Positions 16,352 through 24,503 of a stretch of 64,000 bases of DNA are shown here, piece after piece. Both the position numbers and the translations under genes were made by a program. The DNA comes from Desulfonatronum sp. SC1 (GTDB lineage: Bacteria; Desulfobacterota; Desulfovibrionia; Desulfovibrionales; Desulfonatronaceae), in the NCBI RefSeq assembly GCF_003046795.1, contig NZ_PZKN01000008.1, positions 62,001-126,000 on the forward strand. Reading direction: 5' to 3'. The notes under the pieces were generated by a model. That model saw only the letters and a list, made by a program, of their open reading frames with translations, ran no database searches and was not told the origin of the DNA. Numbering within the stretch: position 1 is the first letter of the stretch; every line of letters starts with the position of its first letter.

Positions 16352-18112
16352 TCAGATGCTTGGCGGCAGGTCATAGGTGATGTAATTTATCCCGCCAATG
16401 GTTATGTGACGCAAGTTTCGGGCATACCTGCCTAAAATCAGAAGTCCCAATTCATCGGGATCAACAAGCCCCTCAACTCCTTGTAACTCCTCCACTTCAA
16501 AGTCGATATCCTTTGCCTGGGATGAGTCGATAAATTCAACATGAATGGTGTCGCCTTCACCATGCAGGTTTACGCGCAGACCTGGGGCCTTGAATTTTTC
16601 CACGGCGCATAAATGCGTAAACAACTCTTCCGAGGTCAACTGCAGCCTGTACAACTGATCAGGCGGAATCTTTCTTGATTGCGAGTACGTATTTATCAGA
16701 TCATGCAGTTTGGATACCTGACTCAGATCCCGATCAAGGGTGAATCCTGCCCTTCCGGCGGGTTTGAGGTAAAATAAAGTGCTCAGGATGATCGCCGTCA
16801 ACCCTCCTACAGCCATCCCATTGCTTAAAAATGGAGATACGAATTCAGGTATCAGATGAGGGAAGAAAAAATCATTGTGGAACGTGAACCCCACCCAGAA
16901 CGACACCCCGATAATGATGCCGCTTTCATAGTTTAGTCCATGGGAAGCGGCCAGTTTTATGCCTGTGACGAACAGCATGGACAAAAGGACAAAAAGGAAA
17001 ACTCCGATCACGGGAGCGGGAATGGAGGTTATTATGGCCGCTACCTTGGGAGAAAAGGCCAGCAGGCCAAGAAAGCCGGCAACATAATACCCGACTCTGC
17101 GCGCGGTGACCCCGGTCAGCTCAACCGCGGAAATGGCAATGGAATACGTTGTGTTGGGGATAGTTCCAAGGGCTCCGGCAATGGCGTTGGAGACGCCGTC
17201 GGCATAGATCGCGCCCTGTACCCGCTCGTAATCGATTTTGCGGAAATCCCGCTTGGATATTTGCTGAATAGCCATGCCGTCCCCGAGGGTTTCCACGGCG
17301 CCGACTATGGTCACCAAGACAAAGGTCAGGTACAGCGAGAGCAATTCCGGACTGAAATCAAGATAAAAACCCGGCCATGATCCCTGGGGAAGGCCTATCC
17401 AACTGCTGTCCGCCACTCGAGAAAAATCCGTCAGGCCAAAAAACGAGGCCAGGATGGTGCCGGCCAGCAGGCCAAGAACCAGGCTCCACAGTCGCAGGAA
17501 CTTGTTTCCAAAAATGGCCAGACACAGAATTATCATCAAGGTGCCGACCGAGACCATCAGATAATGGGCATCCGTGCCGTTTTTCCCCGCGCCGGTCATC
17601 AGATCAAAGGTAATGCCCAGAACGGAAACCACAATGAGCATGATGACAACGCCACCCACAAGCGGCGTGATGATCTTACGCAACGGCCCCAGGAGCCATC
17701 CAAAAAGTATCTGCAAGGGGGCGGAAAGAACCGTCATCGTGGCTACAAGCGCCATGCCTCCAATCTGGGCCGCAGTCAGAGCGCAGGCCACGAATGCACT
17801 TGAACTGCCGATTATCAGGAGATAACCGGAGCCGACGGACCCGAATCTTCTGATCTGGATGAACGTGCATATGCTGCTCGCCATAAGCGAGGCAAAGATA
17901 ATCCATGAATATTCCATCGGATCGATTCCGGCCATCCTGGCCACGACCAGCGGCGTTACGGTAATGGGGCCGACAATGAGCAGAAGAAGCTGCAAGCCCG
18001 TAAAGGCGCTTACCCACTCCGGAGGACGCTCATCCACGGCATATAAAATATTACCGGGCCTGGAAGTCTGATTTCTTAATTTCTCAGTTGTTTTACCTTT
18101 GGTTTTTATCAC
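16352..18112 (-). CDS. NCS2 (uracil/xanthine) permease with C-terminal RsbW-like domain
   Basis: 586 residues. Residues about 30-450 are a nucleobase:cation symporter-2 permease with some 12-14 hydrophobic segments; the family signature region is visible as VETLGDGMAIQQ and the motif around GALGTIPNTTYSIAISAVEL. After residue about 460 a soluble domain of about 125 residues follows. It resembles the GHKL ATPase fold of anti-sigma kinases: helix LYRLQLTSEELFTHL at the N-box place, strands GDTIHVEFIDSSQ at the G1 place and a final ELGLLILGRYARNLRHITI before the last strand. The usual N-box asparagine is not obvious, so ATP binding is doubtful. Probably imports a purine or pyrimidine; the tail may regulate transport. 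It interrupts the two hsdM fragments in opposite orientation. Confidence 0.8.
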   Translation of the reverse strand: MIKTKGKTTEKLRNQTSRPGNILYAVDERPPEWVSAFTGLQLLLLIVGPITVTPLVVARMAGIDPMEYSWIIFASLMASSICTFIQIRRFGSVGSGYLLIIGSSSAFVACALTAAQIGGMALVATMTVLSAPLQILFGWLLGPLRKIITPLVGGVVIMLIVVSVLGITFDLMTGAGKNGTDAHYLMVSVGTLMIILCLAIFGNKFLRLWSLVLGLLAGTILASFFGLTDFSRVADSSWIGLPQGSWPGFYLDFSPELLSLYLTFVLVTIVGAVETLGDGMAIQQISKRDFRKIDYERVQGAIYADGVSNAIAGALGTIPNTTYSIAISAVELTGVTARRVGYYVAGFLGLLAFSPKVAAIITSIPAPVIGVFLFVLLSMLFVTGIKLAASHGLNYESGIIIGVSFWVGFTFHNDFFFPHLIPEFVSPFLSNGMAVGGLTAIILSTLFYLKPAGRAGFTLDRDLSQVSKLHDLINTYSQSRKIPPDQLYRLQLTSEELFTHLCAVEKFKAPGLRVNLHGEGDTIHVEFIDSSQAKDIDFEVEELQGVEGLVDPDELGLLILGRYARNLRHITIGGINYITYDLPPSI

Positions 18113-18296
18113 CTTGTCTGGCCTTTATCGTGAGTTGTGTAGATTCGGAGCAGGTAACGGCACTCCCTGTTTCAGTCAAGGGAACTTATTCCGTTTTGAG
18201 ACAGTGGCCAAGGTTTGCGCTGCCCTTGGAGTGAAATTGGTGGTGCAGCCGATACACACCTTCAGCACTTGAAGGAACTTGTCGACGGGGGAAGCA

Positions 18297-18584
18297 ATGA
18301 ACGACAATGAAGAGAAACAGATATCGGAAGCCTACGACCGTGGTGAATTGAAGCTGGAGGAACCTTCCACGGATCTCCTGCGGAAGTTGGCCGGCACATC
18401 TGATTTCGTGGTGAGGTGCGCCCGGGAGGCTGCCTCCAGGAAGATTTGCGAGCAGAAAATCATGGCCTTGAGCCAACGGGACCGGCAAATTTTTGTTGAG
18501 GCCTTGCTTGGCGAGGCCGAGCCCGGCGAAGAAATGAAGAAATCCGTGGAAGAGTATTTGGATGGCAGTTCAACGGCTTTATAA
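18297..18584 (+). CDS. Chimeric antitoxin-like small protein
   Basis: 95 residues from the ATG at 18297 (GGGGGAAG upstream). Residues 1-33 (EEKQISEAYDRGELKLEEPS) resemble the N-terminus of CopG/BrnA-type antitoxins. Residues about 35-80 are a close copy of the C-terminal, toxin-binding half of the TacA-like protein (SQRDRQIFVEALLGEAEPGE). The ribbon-helix-helix DNA-binding part of TacA is missing and no toxin gene follows. It may be a recombined remnant or an orphan antitoxin able to neutralise TacT; the intact frame gives no proof of expression. Confidence 0.6.
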   Translation: MNDNEEKQISEAYDRGELKLEEPSTDLLRKLAGTSDFVVRCAREAASRKICEQKIMALSQRDRQIFVEALLGEAEPGEEMKKSVEEYLDGSSTAL

Positions 18585-18638
18585 TGGCAATAGTGGTAGC
18601 ATAGGTTTCCAGCATGTGAGTCAAATATTTTGATGAAT

Positions 18639-18663
18639 GTACAGGCAAGATGCCTGTGCTACC
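18639..18663. repeat. ACAGGCAAGATGCCTGT repeat, single copy
   Basis: GTACAGGCAAGATGCCTGTGC is a small palindrome (ACAGGCA, TGCCTGT). The same core occurs twice, in inverted orientation, at 57466-57580. It lies between the chimeric antitoxin and the second hsdM fragment. Confidence 0.55.
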
Positions 18664-18702
18664 AAGAACAGCCCACCCTTAATAAGTGAAAACACCCCCC
18701 CT

Positions 18703-19176
18703 ATGAGCAACGAACAACTGGTATCCAAAGTCTGGAACTACGCCCATGTCCTGCGCGATCAGGGCATTTCCTACGGCGATTATATCGAACAGATCACCTA
18801 TCTGTTGTTTTTGAAGATGGACCTGGAACGCGAGGAGCTTTTGGGCGAGGGGTCGGCCATTCCGCCGCAATGGAACTGGGCCCAACTGGCGAACAAGGAC
18901 GGCGACGCGCTGGAATTGCAGTACCGCCGCACGCTGGAGGCCCTGGGCCGCGAGGACGGGCTGATCGGCACGATCTTTCGCAAGGCCCGAAACAAGCTGT
19001 CCGATCCGGCCAAGCTGAAGCGCGTGGTCAGCCTGATCGACAAGGAAGGGCCCTGGGTGGGCTTGCAGGTGGAGGTGATTCGCGGCATTTCGATCGCGCT
19101 CTCGATCGCGATTTTGATGAGATCAAAATTGCCCCGCATCAGTTGGAATTTTTCATGGACAGGCCCAGGAGCGTGA
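18703..19176 (+). pseudogene. hsdM: hsdM 5' fragment, copy 2
   Basis: The first about 135 codons match the N-terminal helical domain of type I restriction methyltransferase ([31 protein letters not shown], then [19 protein letters not shown]). The homology ends near VEVIRG at about 19085, and the frame continues for some 30 codons of unrelated sequence. The catalytic domain (SAM-binding and NPPF motifs) is absent, so no methylation is possible. A perfect 8-bp inverted repeat, ATTTTGAT and ATCAAAAT, lies at 19111-19129 close to the break. Together with the copy at 16125 it shows duplication and deletion of an hsdMS locus. Confidence 0.75.
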
Positions 19177-19271
19177 TATATATTCTTCATTCTGGATCAC
19201 TCTCTGGAGCCTCTTCGGGTTCTGAGCGTGCCGACAAGGAGCCACCCCGCACACATGAAAAGAACACACCA

Positions 19272-19691
19272 ATGACCATGCACATTGCCGCGCCGATCAT
19301 CGTCGTCTTCCTGCTTCTGAGCTCGATGGGAACTCTTGAGGCTTTTGATCAAGCCGACCTGGATCAATTGCGGGATAGCAACCAGTGCCCGAAATGCGAC
19401 CTGAGCGGAGCGAACCTGAGCGGAGTAAGGCTGAACAGGGCCGACCTCAGCGGAGCGAATCTACGTAACGCCGACCTGAGTTGGGCCAACCTCAACGGCG
19501 CCGGGCTGGTGGGAGCCGACCTGAGCAATGCCGACCTGAGCAATGCCAACTTGAGCTGGTCCGATTTGAGAGGAGCGAACCTGACTGAAGCAACCCTGAC
19601 CCGGGCCAACCTGACAGGGTCCAAGCTCAGCGGGGTCACTTGGATCGACGGACGTGAATGCGCCGAAGGCTCCATAGGGGTATGCGGTTGA
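19272..19691 (+). CDS. Secreted pentapeptide-repeat protein
   Basis: 139 residues with a Sec signal peptide (hydrophobic [15 protein letters not shown], cleavage near LEA). The mature part starts with a [20 protein letters not shown] segment and then about 15 pentapeptide repeats of the A(D/N)LxX type, which fold into a right-handed quadrilateral beta-helix. A Cys pair (CPKC) before the helix and two Cys near the end could form disulfides in the periplasm. Function unknown; exported repeats of this type are common and rarely characterised. The start at 19272 is chosen because the signal peptide begins there. A PQQ-type dehydrogenase gene follows 57 bases later. Confidence 0.75.
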   Translation: MTMHIAAPIIVVFLLLSSMGTLEAFDQADLDQLRDSNQCPKCDLSGANLSGVRLNRADLSGANLRNADLSWANLNGAGLVGADLSNADLSNANLSWSDLRGANLTEATLTRANLTGSKLSGVTWIDGRECAEGSIGVCG

Positions 19692-19748
19692 CCACGTTTC
19701 GTCCGCAAGGCAGGTTCTATTTCTATTCATGCATTCGGAGGTGAATCC

Positions 19749-20984
19749 ATGAAACGGAAGACAAACGCACTGTCCCTGTTGTTCTTGGCCCTGCTCGTAG
19801 CCTTTTACGCCCACTGCGGCCACGATCAGGTCGCGGATGCCGGTGAGCCTCGCATACACCGCACGGTGGTCATGTCCGGCTTGAGCAATCCGTGGGATTT
19901 GGCCTTTGCGCCGGATGGGGCCATGCTGTTCACGGAAAAATGCCGAGGACTGTCCGTGCGCACACCTGGGGGAACGGTTCGGCATTTGGTCGGAACACGC
20001 GGCGCGGTCCTGGAGGCGGACGACCTTTTCTGCCAGGGCCAAAGCGGCATGCTGGGCGTGGCCCTGGATCCGGCGTTCGCCGAGAACCGCCACGTTTACG
20101 TGTACATGGCCTCGGACGCCGACGGGATGAAAACCAACCGCGTTGTGCGCCTCACCGTCGACGAAGCCTACACCGTTGTCGCGGACCGCGTGGATATTAT
20201 CACCGATATTTCCTACAAACAGTCCTTCAACCGCTGGGGTCGGGCAGGCGCGCACAGCGGGGGCCGGATCCGGTTCAGCCCGTTTGACGGCTATCTGTAC
20301 GTCGCCACCGGCGACAACCACGACGGCCCGTTGCCCCAGGATCTTTCCCGCCTGGGCGGCAAGGTGCTGCGCGTCGACCGCGACGGCAACGCCGCGCCGG
20401 ACAACAATATCCCGGCCAACAATACTCCGGTCGGAAGCGATCCGCGCATCTTCACCTATGGGCACCGCAACGTGCAGGGCCTTGCGTTTCGTCCCGGCAC
20501 GGGTCGGCCTTTCGCTTGCGAACACGGTCCCGGACATGACGACGAAGTGACGCCTCTTGCTCCGGGCGGCAACGGCGGCTGGGACCCTGCTCCCATGCCG
20601 GGGGTGTCCTGCATGAGCGACTACTGCGGATACACCTCCAACAATCCCGAGGGCAGGCCCACGCCCATGACGGATCTGGCCAGGTTTCCCGACGCCCTCG
20701 AACCGTCCTGGAACAACCGCGGTGCCTCCGAGGGAATGGGACCGTGCGTTTTTCTGGAAGGGCCGCGCTGGGAGGCCTGGGAAGGGCGGCTGGCCGTGGG
20801 GTTCCTGCGCGGGGCGCGCATCGAGCTGTTGCGGTTGGACGAGGACGGCATGACCATGGAGGCGAGCGTCATCCCCGGTCTGCCGTCGCAGCGCATGCGC
20901 TCCCTGGTCCTGGGGCCGGACGGCGCGCTTTATGTCGCCGTTGACGGGGGCGAAATCTGGCGGCTGGAAGCCGCCGGGCCGTAG
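19749..20984 (+). CDS. Periplasmic PQQ-dependent sugar dehydrogenase-like protein
   Basis: 411 residues with an N-terminal signal sequence and then a six-bladed beta-propeller of the glucose/sorbosone dehydrogenase family. Family signatures are GLSNPWDLAFAPDG at about 44-57, GQSGMLGVALDPAF, the AHSGGRIRFSP and YVATGDNHDG blade, and YGHRNVQGLAF. Members such as soluble aldose dehydrogenase oxidise sugars with PQQ and calcium; others have unknown substrates. No PQQ biosynthesis gene is visible. The start at 19749 has GGAGG 7 bases upstream. A copy-B repeat follows the stop by 17 bases. Confidence 0.85.
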   Translation: MKRKTNALSLLFLALLVAFYAHCGHDQVADAGEPRIHRTVVMSGLSNPWDLAFAPDGAMLFTEKCRGLSVRTPGGTVRHLVGTRGAVLEADDLFCQGQSGMLGVALDPAFAENRHVYVYMASDADGMKTNRVVRLTVDEAYTVVADRVDIITDISYKQSFNRWGRAGAHSGGRIRFSPFDGYLYVATGDNHDGPLPQDLSRLGGKVLRVDRDGNAAPDNNIPANNTPVGSDPRIFTYGHRNVQGLAFRPGTGRPFACEHGPGHDDEVTPLAPGGNGGWDPAPMPGVSCMSDYCGYTSNNPEGRPTPMTDLARFPDALEPSWNNRGASEGMGPCVFLEGPRWEAWEGRLAVGFLRGARIELLRLDEDGMTMEASVIPGLPSQRMRSLVLGPDGALYVAVDGGEIWRLEAAGP

Positions 20985-21001
20985 CAGTGCGTTGGAAAAT
21001 C

Positions 21002-21083
21002 GAACCGCCCGCTCCCGTTGGTCGTTCAAAGCGCCAGGTACGCCAAGGAATAAGCGGCGAGCCTTGAGCGAAGCGGGCGGTTC
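21002..21083. repeat. Dispersed repeat, copy B (short)
   Basis: Begins GAACCGCCCGCTCCCGTTGG and ends AGCGAAGCGGGCGGTTC, the same inverted ends as copies A and C but with only about 45 bases between them. The internal TTTTTTGAAAGCAG hairpin of copies A and C is missing, so B is an internally deleted form. Could fold into a long hairpin and end transcription of the dehydrogenase gene. Confidence 0.6.
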
Positions 21084-21157
21084 AATTCTTCAAAAGTCAA
21101 TAAATTCTGAACTATTCCGAAGTAATGTCTTGTGTTCAAATATCTGAAGGATAGAAC

Positions 21158-21376
21158 ATGCCAAAGATGAACTCCGCTCAACTTACGGATGTTTCCGGTT
21201 CGCTGAGTACTCAGCCTGAAGAGAAGGACGCCGATGGCCTGGAAGGCCGGGACGAGTCGGGGGCGGCGAGTGGTGTCCGCGGGGAGAGCAAATCCGAGGA
21301 TGTGCTGGAGGGAATCGTGGCTATTCTGGACAGCTTGGAGCACTGGCAGCAGAGCCGAAAGGTCAAAGATTTTTGA
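21158..21376 (+). CDS. Small acidic hypothetical protein
   Basis: 72 residues, strongly acidic and Ser/Gly-rich in the first 45 (disordered), then a short helix EDVLEGIVAILDSLEHWQQS. The ATG at 21158 follows AAGGATAG, a fair ribosome-binding site. No signal peptide, membrane segment or known motif. It is the only plausible gene between the dehydrogenase and the exported protein at 21545. Confidence 0.5.
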   Translation: MPKMNSAQLTDVSGSLSTQPEEKDADGLEGRDESGAASGVRGESKSEDVLEGIVAILDSLEHWQQSRKVKDF

Positions 21377-21544
21377 TTTTTTTTATTTTCTGTCGGATGC
21401 TGCCGGATTGCTTTACCCGCTCGTGACCATCAACCATATGGACTTTTTTCGCTTGGCTTCGTAGAGATGTGGCGACGTTTTTTGTGGATGACCGTAATCG
21501 TTCCGGCCTGAGGCCGGTTTAAACTTCACAAATGGAGAGCACCG

Positions 21545-22297
21545 ATGAAAAGAACGACAATCTGTTTGACCGCCTTCCTGCTCGTGTTGCTTCTGGGAGG
21601 CTGGGGCTGGGCGGACAACTTCCTGAAGTATCATCATGTCAGCGAACCATATGAGATCATGGGGCAAAAGCAGGCGGGCAGCGAGGAAATCGTTGAGACG
21701 TGGCTGAGTGGCAACAAGGCCCGAATGAACACTTCCAACAAGACGTCGGTAATTTTTGATGGCGACAAGCAGGTGATGTACATGTTGGACCACGGTGATC
21801 GGACATACACCGAAGTGCCGATGAACCTGTCCGAGGCCATGGCCGGCATGCTGGGCGAACAGGAAGGTGGGCAGGAAATGGCCCAAATGATGGCCCAGAT
21901 GATGGGGGCGATGATGCAGGTCAAGGCTTCGGTCGTGGAAACCGGAGTCGAGAAGAACGTCAACGACTGGACCTGCCGTATTTATGAGCTGACCATGAAC
22001 ATGCCCATGGGGCAAACAGCCTCGGAAATATGCGCCACGGACCAGATCGACGTGGACGTGAGCATGTACAACAAGATTGGTCATGCCATGATGGCCGGGC
22101 AGCAAGGTTTCGATGAGCTGCTCCGGGAAATGGAGAAGATCCGGGGAGTCGCCGTGCTGACCGTGAGCAGGGCCAATGTCATGGGCGCGACGGTGGTGAC
22201 TCGGGAAGAGCTTTTGGAGCACAAGAAAATGGCCGCCCCCGCCGGGAGTTTCGATATACCCGAGGGTTATACGCGACAACAATTCATGGGCATGTAG
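21545..22297 (+). CDS. Exported DUF4412-like protein
   Basis: 250 residues with a typical Sec signal peptide (cleavage near GWA-DNF). The mature protein begins with a beta-rich part that reads like the DUF4412 family of periplasmic proteins (ETWLSGNKARM, then VIFDGDKQVMYMLDHGDRTY), followed by a very Met/Gln-rich segment at about 98-120 (MAQMMAQMMGAMMQ). The Met cluster could bind copper or simply be a flexible loop. Start has GGAGAG 7 bases upstream. No partner gene identified; the STAS gene begins 113 bases downstream. Confidence 0.75.
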   Translation: MKRTTICLTAFLLVLLLGGWGWADNFLKYHHVSEPYEIMGQKQAGSEEIVETWLSGNKARMNTSNKTSVIFDGDKQVMYMLDHGDRTYTEVPMNLSEAMAGMLGEQEGGQEMAQMMAQMMGAMMQVKASVVETGVEKNVNDWTCRIYELTMNMPMGQTASEICATDQIDVDVSMYNKIGHAMMAGQQGFDELLREMEKIRGVAVLTVSRANVMGATVVTREELLEHKKMAAPAGSFDIPEGYTRQQFMGM

Positions 22298-22410
22298 CCG
22301 GACGGAAGAATGAATCCCGCTCATATGCCGGGTTTCGGTGCATGGGCGGGCATACGACGACTTTAGAACTGTCATAAGAATCGCTGAGTAACAACAACAG
22401 GAGTGACGGC

Positions 22411-22743
22411 ATGGAATTTACGAGTACCAAGGTGGAGCAGGGCGTGACGATCAAGGCGACGGGCCGCATGGACGCGGTAACGGCTCCGTCTTTTGAGCAG
22501 GAATGCCTGCGCTGGATGGAGCAGGGCGATTCCAAGCTGATCGTGGACTTCACCGGCCTGGAATACATCAGCAGCGCAGGATTGCGGGTCATTCTGGGCG
22601 TGGGCAAGAAGTTAAAAAGTCAGGGAGGGTCTTTGGCTTTCGGCGGGATGAGTTCCATGGTCAAGGAGGTTTTCGACATCTCCGGCTTCGCGTCCATTTT
22701 CCCGGTGTACGATTCCACGGAGGCGGCCCTTGCGGCCAAGTAA
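22411..22743 (+). CDS. STAS-domain anti-sigma factor antagonist
   Basis: 110 residues forming a single STAS domain like SpoIIAA/RsbV: strand GVTIKATGRMDAVTAPSF, then LIVDFTGLEYISSAGLRVIL, where S55 aligns with the serine phosphorylated by anti-sigma kinases. Its gene overlaps that of an RsbW-like kinase by 14 bases, so the two form a partner-switching pair: the kinase phosphorylates this protein, which loses affinity until dephosphorylated. No sigma factor or PP2C phosphatase gene is in the immediate vicinity, so the downstream target is unknown. Confidence 0.9.
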   Translation: MEFTSTKVEQGVTIKATGRMDAVTAPSFEQECLRWMEQGDSKLIVDFTGLEYISSAGLRVILGVGKKLKSQGGSLAFGGMSSMVKEVFDISGFASIFPVYDSTEAALAAK

Positions 22744-23164
22744 CCATGCGAACCTGGCCGGCCTTTCCATGCCGGCGGACATATCCTCTCTGGAGCCCTT
22801 ACGGAGCTTCGTCCTGGAGCGGTTCGAATCCACAGGCTTGTCTCCGGCCTTGGCGCTCAAGATCGATTTGGTCTTGGAAGAGGTGCTCCTGAACATTTTT
22901 CATTACGCCTACGGTCCGGATCAGGCTGGAATGGTCTCCGTGGAGTGCGGACCGCGGGCTGATGAGGGGCGGTTTCTGGTTCGGTTCTTAGACCAGGGGC
23001 CGCCCTTTGACCCGCTTTCCCAGCCTCCTCCGGACGTGACTCTGAGCATGGACGAACGAGTTCAGGGCGGGCTGGGCATTCTGTTGACCAAAAAAATGAG
23101 CGCTTCCCAGCAATATCGCCGGGAGGGCGACAGCAACGTCCTGGAGATCGTCTTCGCCGAGTAG
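22730..23164 (+). CDS. RsbW-like anti-sigma serine kinase
   Basis: 144 residues of the GHKL ATPase fold: N-box EEVLLNIFHYAY with N55, G1 box FLDQGPPFDP and G2 box GGLGILLTKK at about 113-122. Predicted to bind ATP, phosphorylate the STAS protein encoded just upstream and sequester an unknown partner. The TTG at 22730 is taken as start because GGAGG stands six bases before it and the overlap allows coupled translation; the first ATG is at 22769. Partner-switching pairs without an adjacent sigma factor are frequent in deltaproteobacteria. Confidence 0.85.
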   Translation: MRPSNHANLAGLSMPADISSLEPLRSFVLERFESTGLSPALALKIDLVLEEVLLNIFHYAYGPDQAGMVSVECGPRADEGRFLVRFLDQGPPFDPLSQPPPDVTLSMDERVQGGLGILLTKKMSASQQYRREGDSNVLEIVFAE

Positions 23165-23235
23165 CGGCGCCTTGTTGCCGTGCTCGGCCAAGACGAATAT
23201 CGTCCTTTCAATTCATTCTCCGACCATCGCGGGCC

Positions 23236-24426
23236 ATGAGCACCGCCCCTTCTTCCTCTTCCTCCTTTACTCCACTGATCCTGCATGTGGACATGGATGC
23301 GTTTTTTGCCTCCGTGGAGCAACTGGACCATCCCGAGCTGCGCGGCAGGGCCGTGATCGTCGGCGGGTCCGAACGCGGGGTGGTCTCCGCTTGCAGTTAC
23401 GAAGCCCGGAAGTTCGGCGTGCATTCGGCCATGCCCATTGTCCAAGCCAGAAGCTTGTGTCCGAACGGAGTGTTCGTGCCCGTGCGCATGGCTCGCTATG
23501 CCCAAGTCTCTCGGTTGGTCATGGCCGTCCTGGAACGCTTTTCACCGCTGGTGGAGCAGGCCTCGGTGGACGAGGCCTATCTTGACGTCGGCGGGTTGGA
23601 ACGCGTCTTCGGACCGCCGGAGCGGTTGGGGGCGGCGTTGAAGCAAGCCGTGGCCGCGGAAACCGGTTTGACCTGTTCCGTGGGCATGGCTCCAGTCAAG
23701 TTTTTGGCCAAGATCGCCTCGGACCAGAATAAGCCGGACGGTCTGTTCATTCTCGCTCCGGACGACGTAGCGGCTTTTCTCAACGTCCTGCCCGTCTCCA
23801 AGATTCCAGGCGTCGGGCGGCAAACTCTGAAGAAGCTCACGCTGCTCGGAGTGCGTCGGGTCGGCGATGTCACGGGGTATCCGGAACGATTCTGGCGTGA
23901 GCGGTTCGGAAAGTGGGGAGAGGTCCTCTATGCCAGGGCCAGGGGGATTGATCCCAGGCCGGTGATCCCGGACTGCGAGGCCAAAAGCGAAGGGGCGGAA
24001 AACACCTTTGCCGAGGACTGCGAAGACCGGGAAGAATTCAAGCGCTGGCTTCTGGATCAGGCCGAGCGGGTAGGACGGCGGTTGCGCCGGGACGGGCATG
24101 CCGGACGTACCGTGACGCTGAAGATCAAGTTCAGCGACTTCATGGCGATCTCGCGGGGAAAAACCCTGCGGGAGCCCACCGCGTCCACGCGGATGATCTT
24201 CCAAACCGCCGCCGAACTGCTGGACGCGGAGCCGCTTCCCCGAAAAGTCCGGCTGATCGGGCTGAGCGTGTCCAATTTTTCCAACGCAAGGCGACAGCTT
24301 TCTCTTTTTCCCGAAAACGAGACCGACCAGGACAAAACCCTTGACGCGACCCTGGACGCGATCCGGGAGAAGTTCGGTCCGGGGTCTTTGGTCCGGGGAC
24401 GCATCTTTGGTTTTCGGAAGTCGTAG
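23236..24426 (+). CDS. dinB: DNA polymerase IV (Y family)
   Basis: 396 residues. Palm metal ligands are in DMDAFFASVE (from residue 19) and SVDEAYLDVGG (D112, E113). The helix-hairpin-helix IPGVGRQTLKKL lies in the thumb and the little finger follows with LTFPRKVRLIGLSV-type sequence. A beta-clamp-binding QLSLF occurs near the C-terminus. The enzyme copies past damaged bases with low fidelity. The start has no strong ribosome-binding site. No LexA box was recognised upstream. Convergent with nrdD across a terminator hairpin. Confidence 0.93.
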   Translation: MSTAPSSSSSFTPLILHVDMDAFFASVEQLDHPELRGRAVIVGGSERGVVSACSYEARKFGVHSAMPIVQARSLCPNGVFVPVRMARYAQVSRLVMAVLERFSPLVEQASVDEAYLDVGGLERVFGPPERLGAALKQAVAAETGLTCSVGMAPVKFLAKIASDQNKPDGLFILAPDDVAAFLNVLPVSKIPGVGRQTLKKLTLLGVRRVGDVTGYPERFWRERFGKWGEVLYARARGIDPRPVIPDCEAKSEGAENTFAEDCEDREEFKRWLLDQAERVGRRLRRDGHAGRTVTLKIKFSDFMAISRGKTLREPTASTRMIFQTAAELLDAEPLPRKVRLIGLSVSNFSNARRQLSLFPENETDQDKTLDATLDAIREKFGPGSLVRGRIFGFRKS

Positions 24427-24427
24427 T

Positions 24428-24460
24428 AGCGACCGTCCCCGGAGAGAAACGGTCGCTTTT
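24428..24460. terminator. Intrinsic terminator between dinB and nrdD
   Basis: AGCGACCGT (24428-24436) pairs with ACGGTCGCT (24449-24457), followed by TTTT on the plus strand. It starts one base after the dinB stop, so it is well placed to end dinB transcription; it may also serve nrdD from the other side. Confidence 0.65.
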
Positions 24461-24503
24461 GGATCGAGTTGGCGGCAACCATATCATGCCTTCACCGTGA
24501 ATC

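Noticed and set aside
19363-19640. Repetitive DNA that might be a CRISPR or satellite
   Set aside because: The periodicity is 15 bases and reflects pentapeptide codons (A-D/N-L-x-x); no spacers or identical repeats. No CRISPR array was found anywhere.
19461-21029. 522-codon minus-strand frame opposite the PQQ-type dehydrogenase
   Set aside because: Antisense of the pentapeptide-repeat and dehydrogenase genes, which have signal peptides and family motifs.
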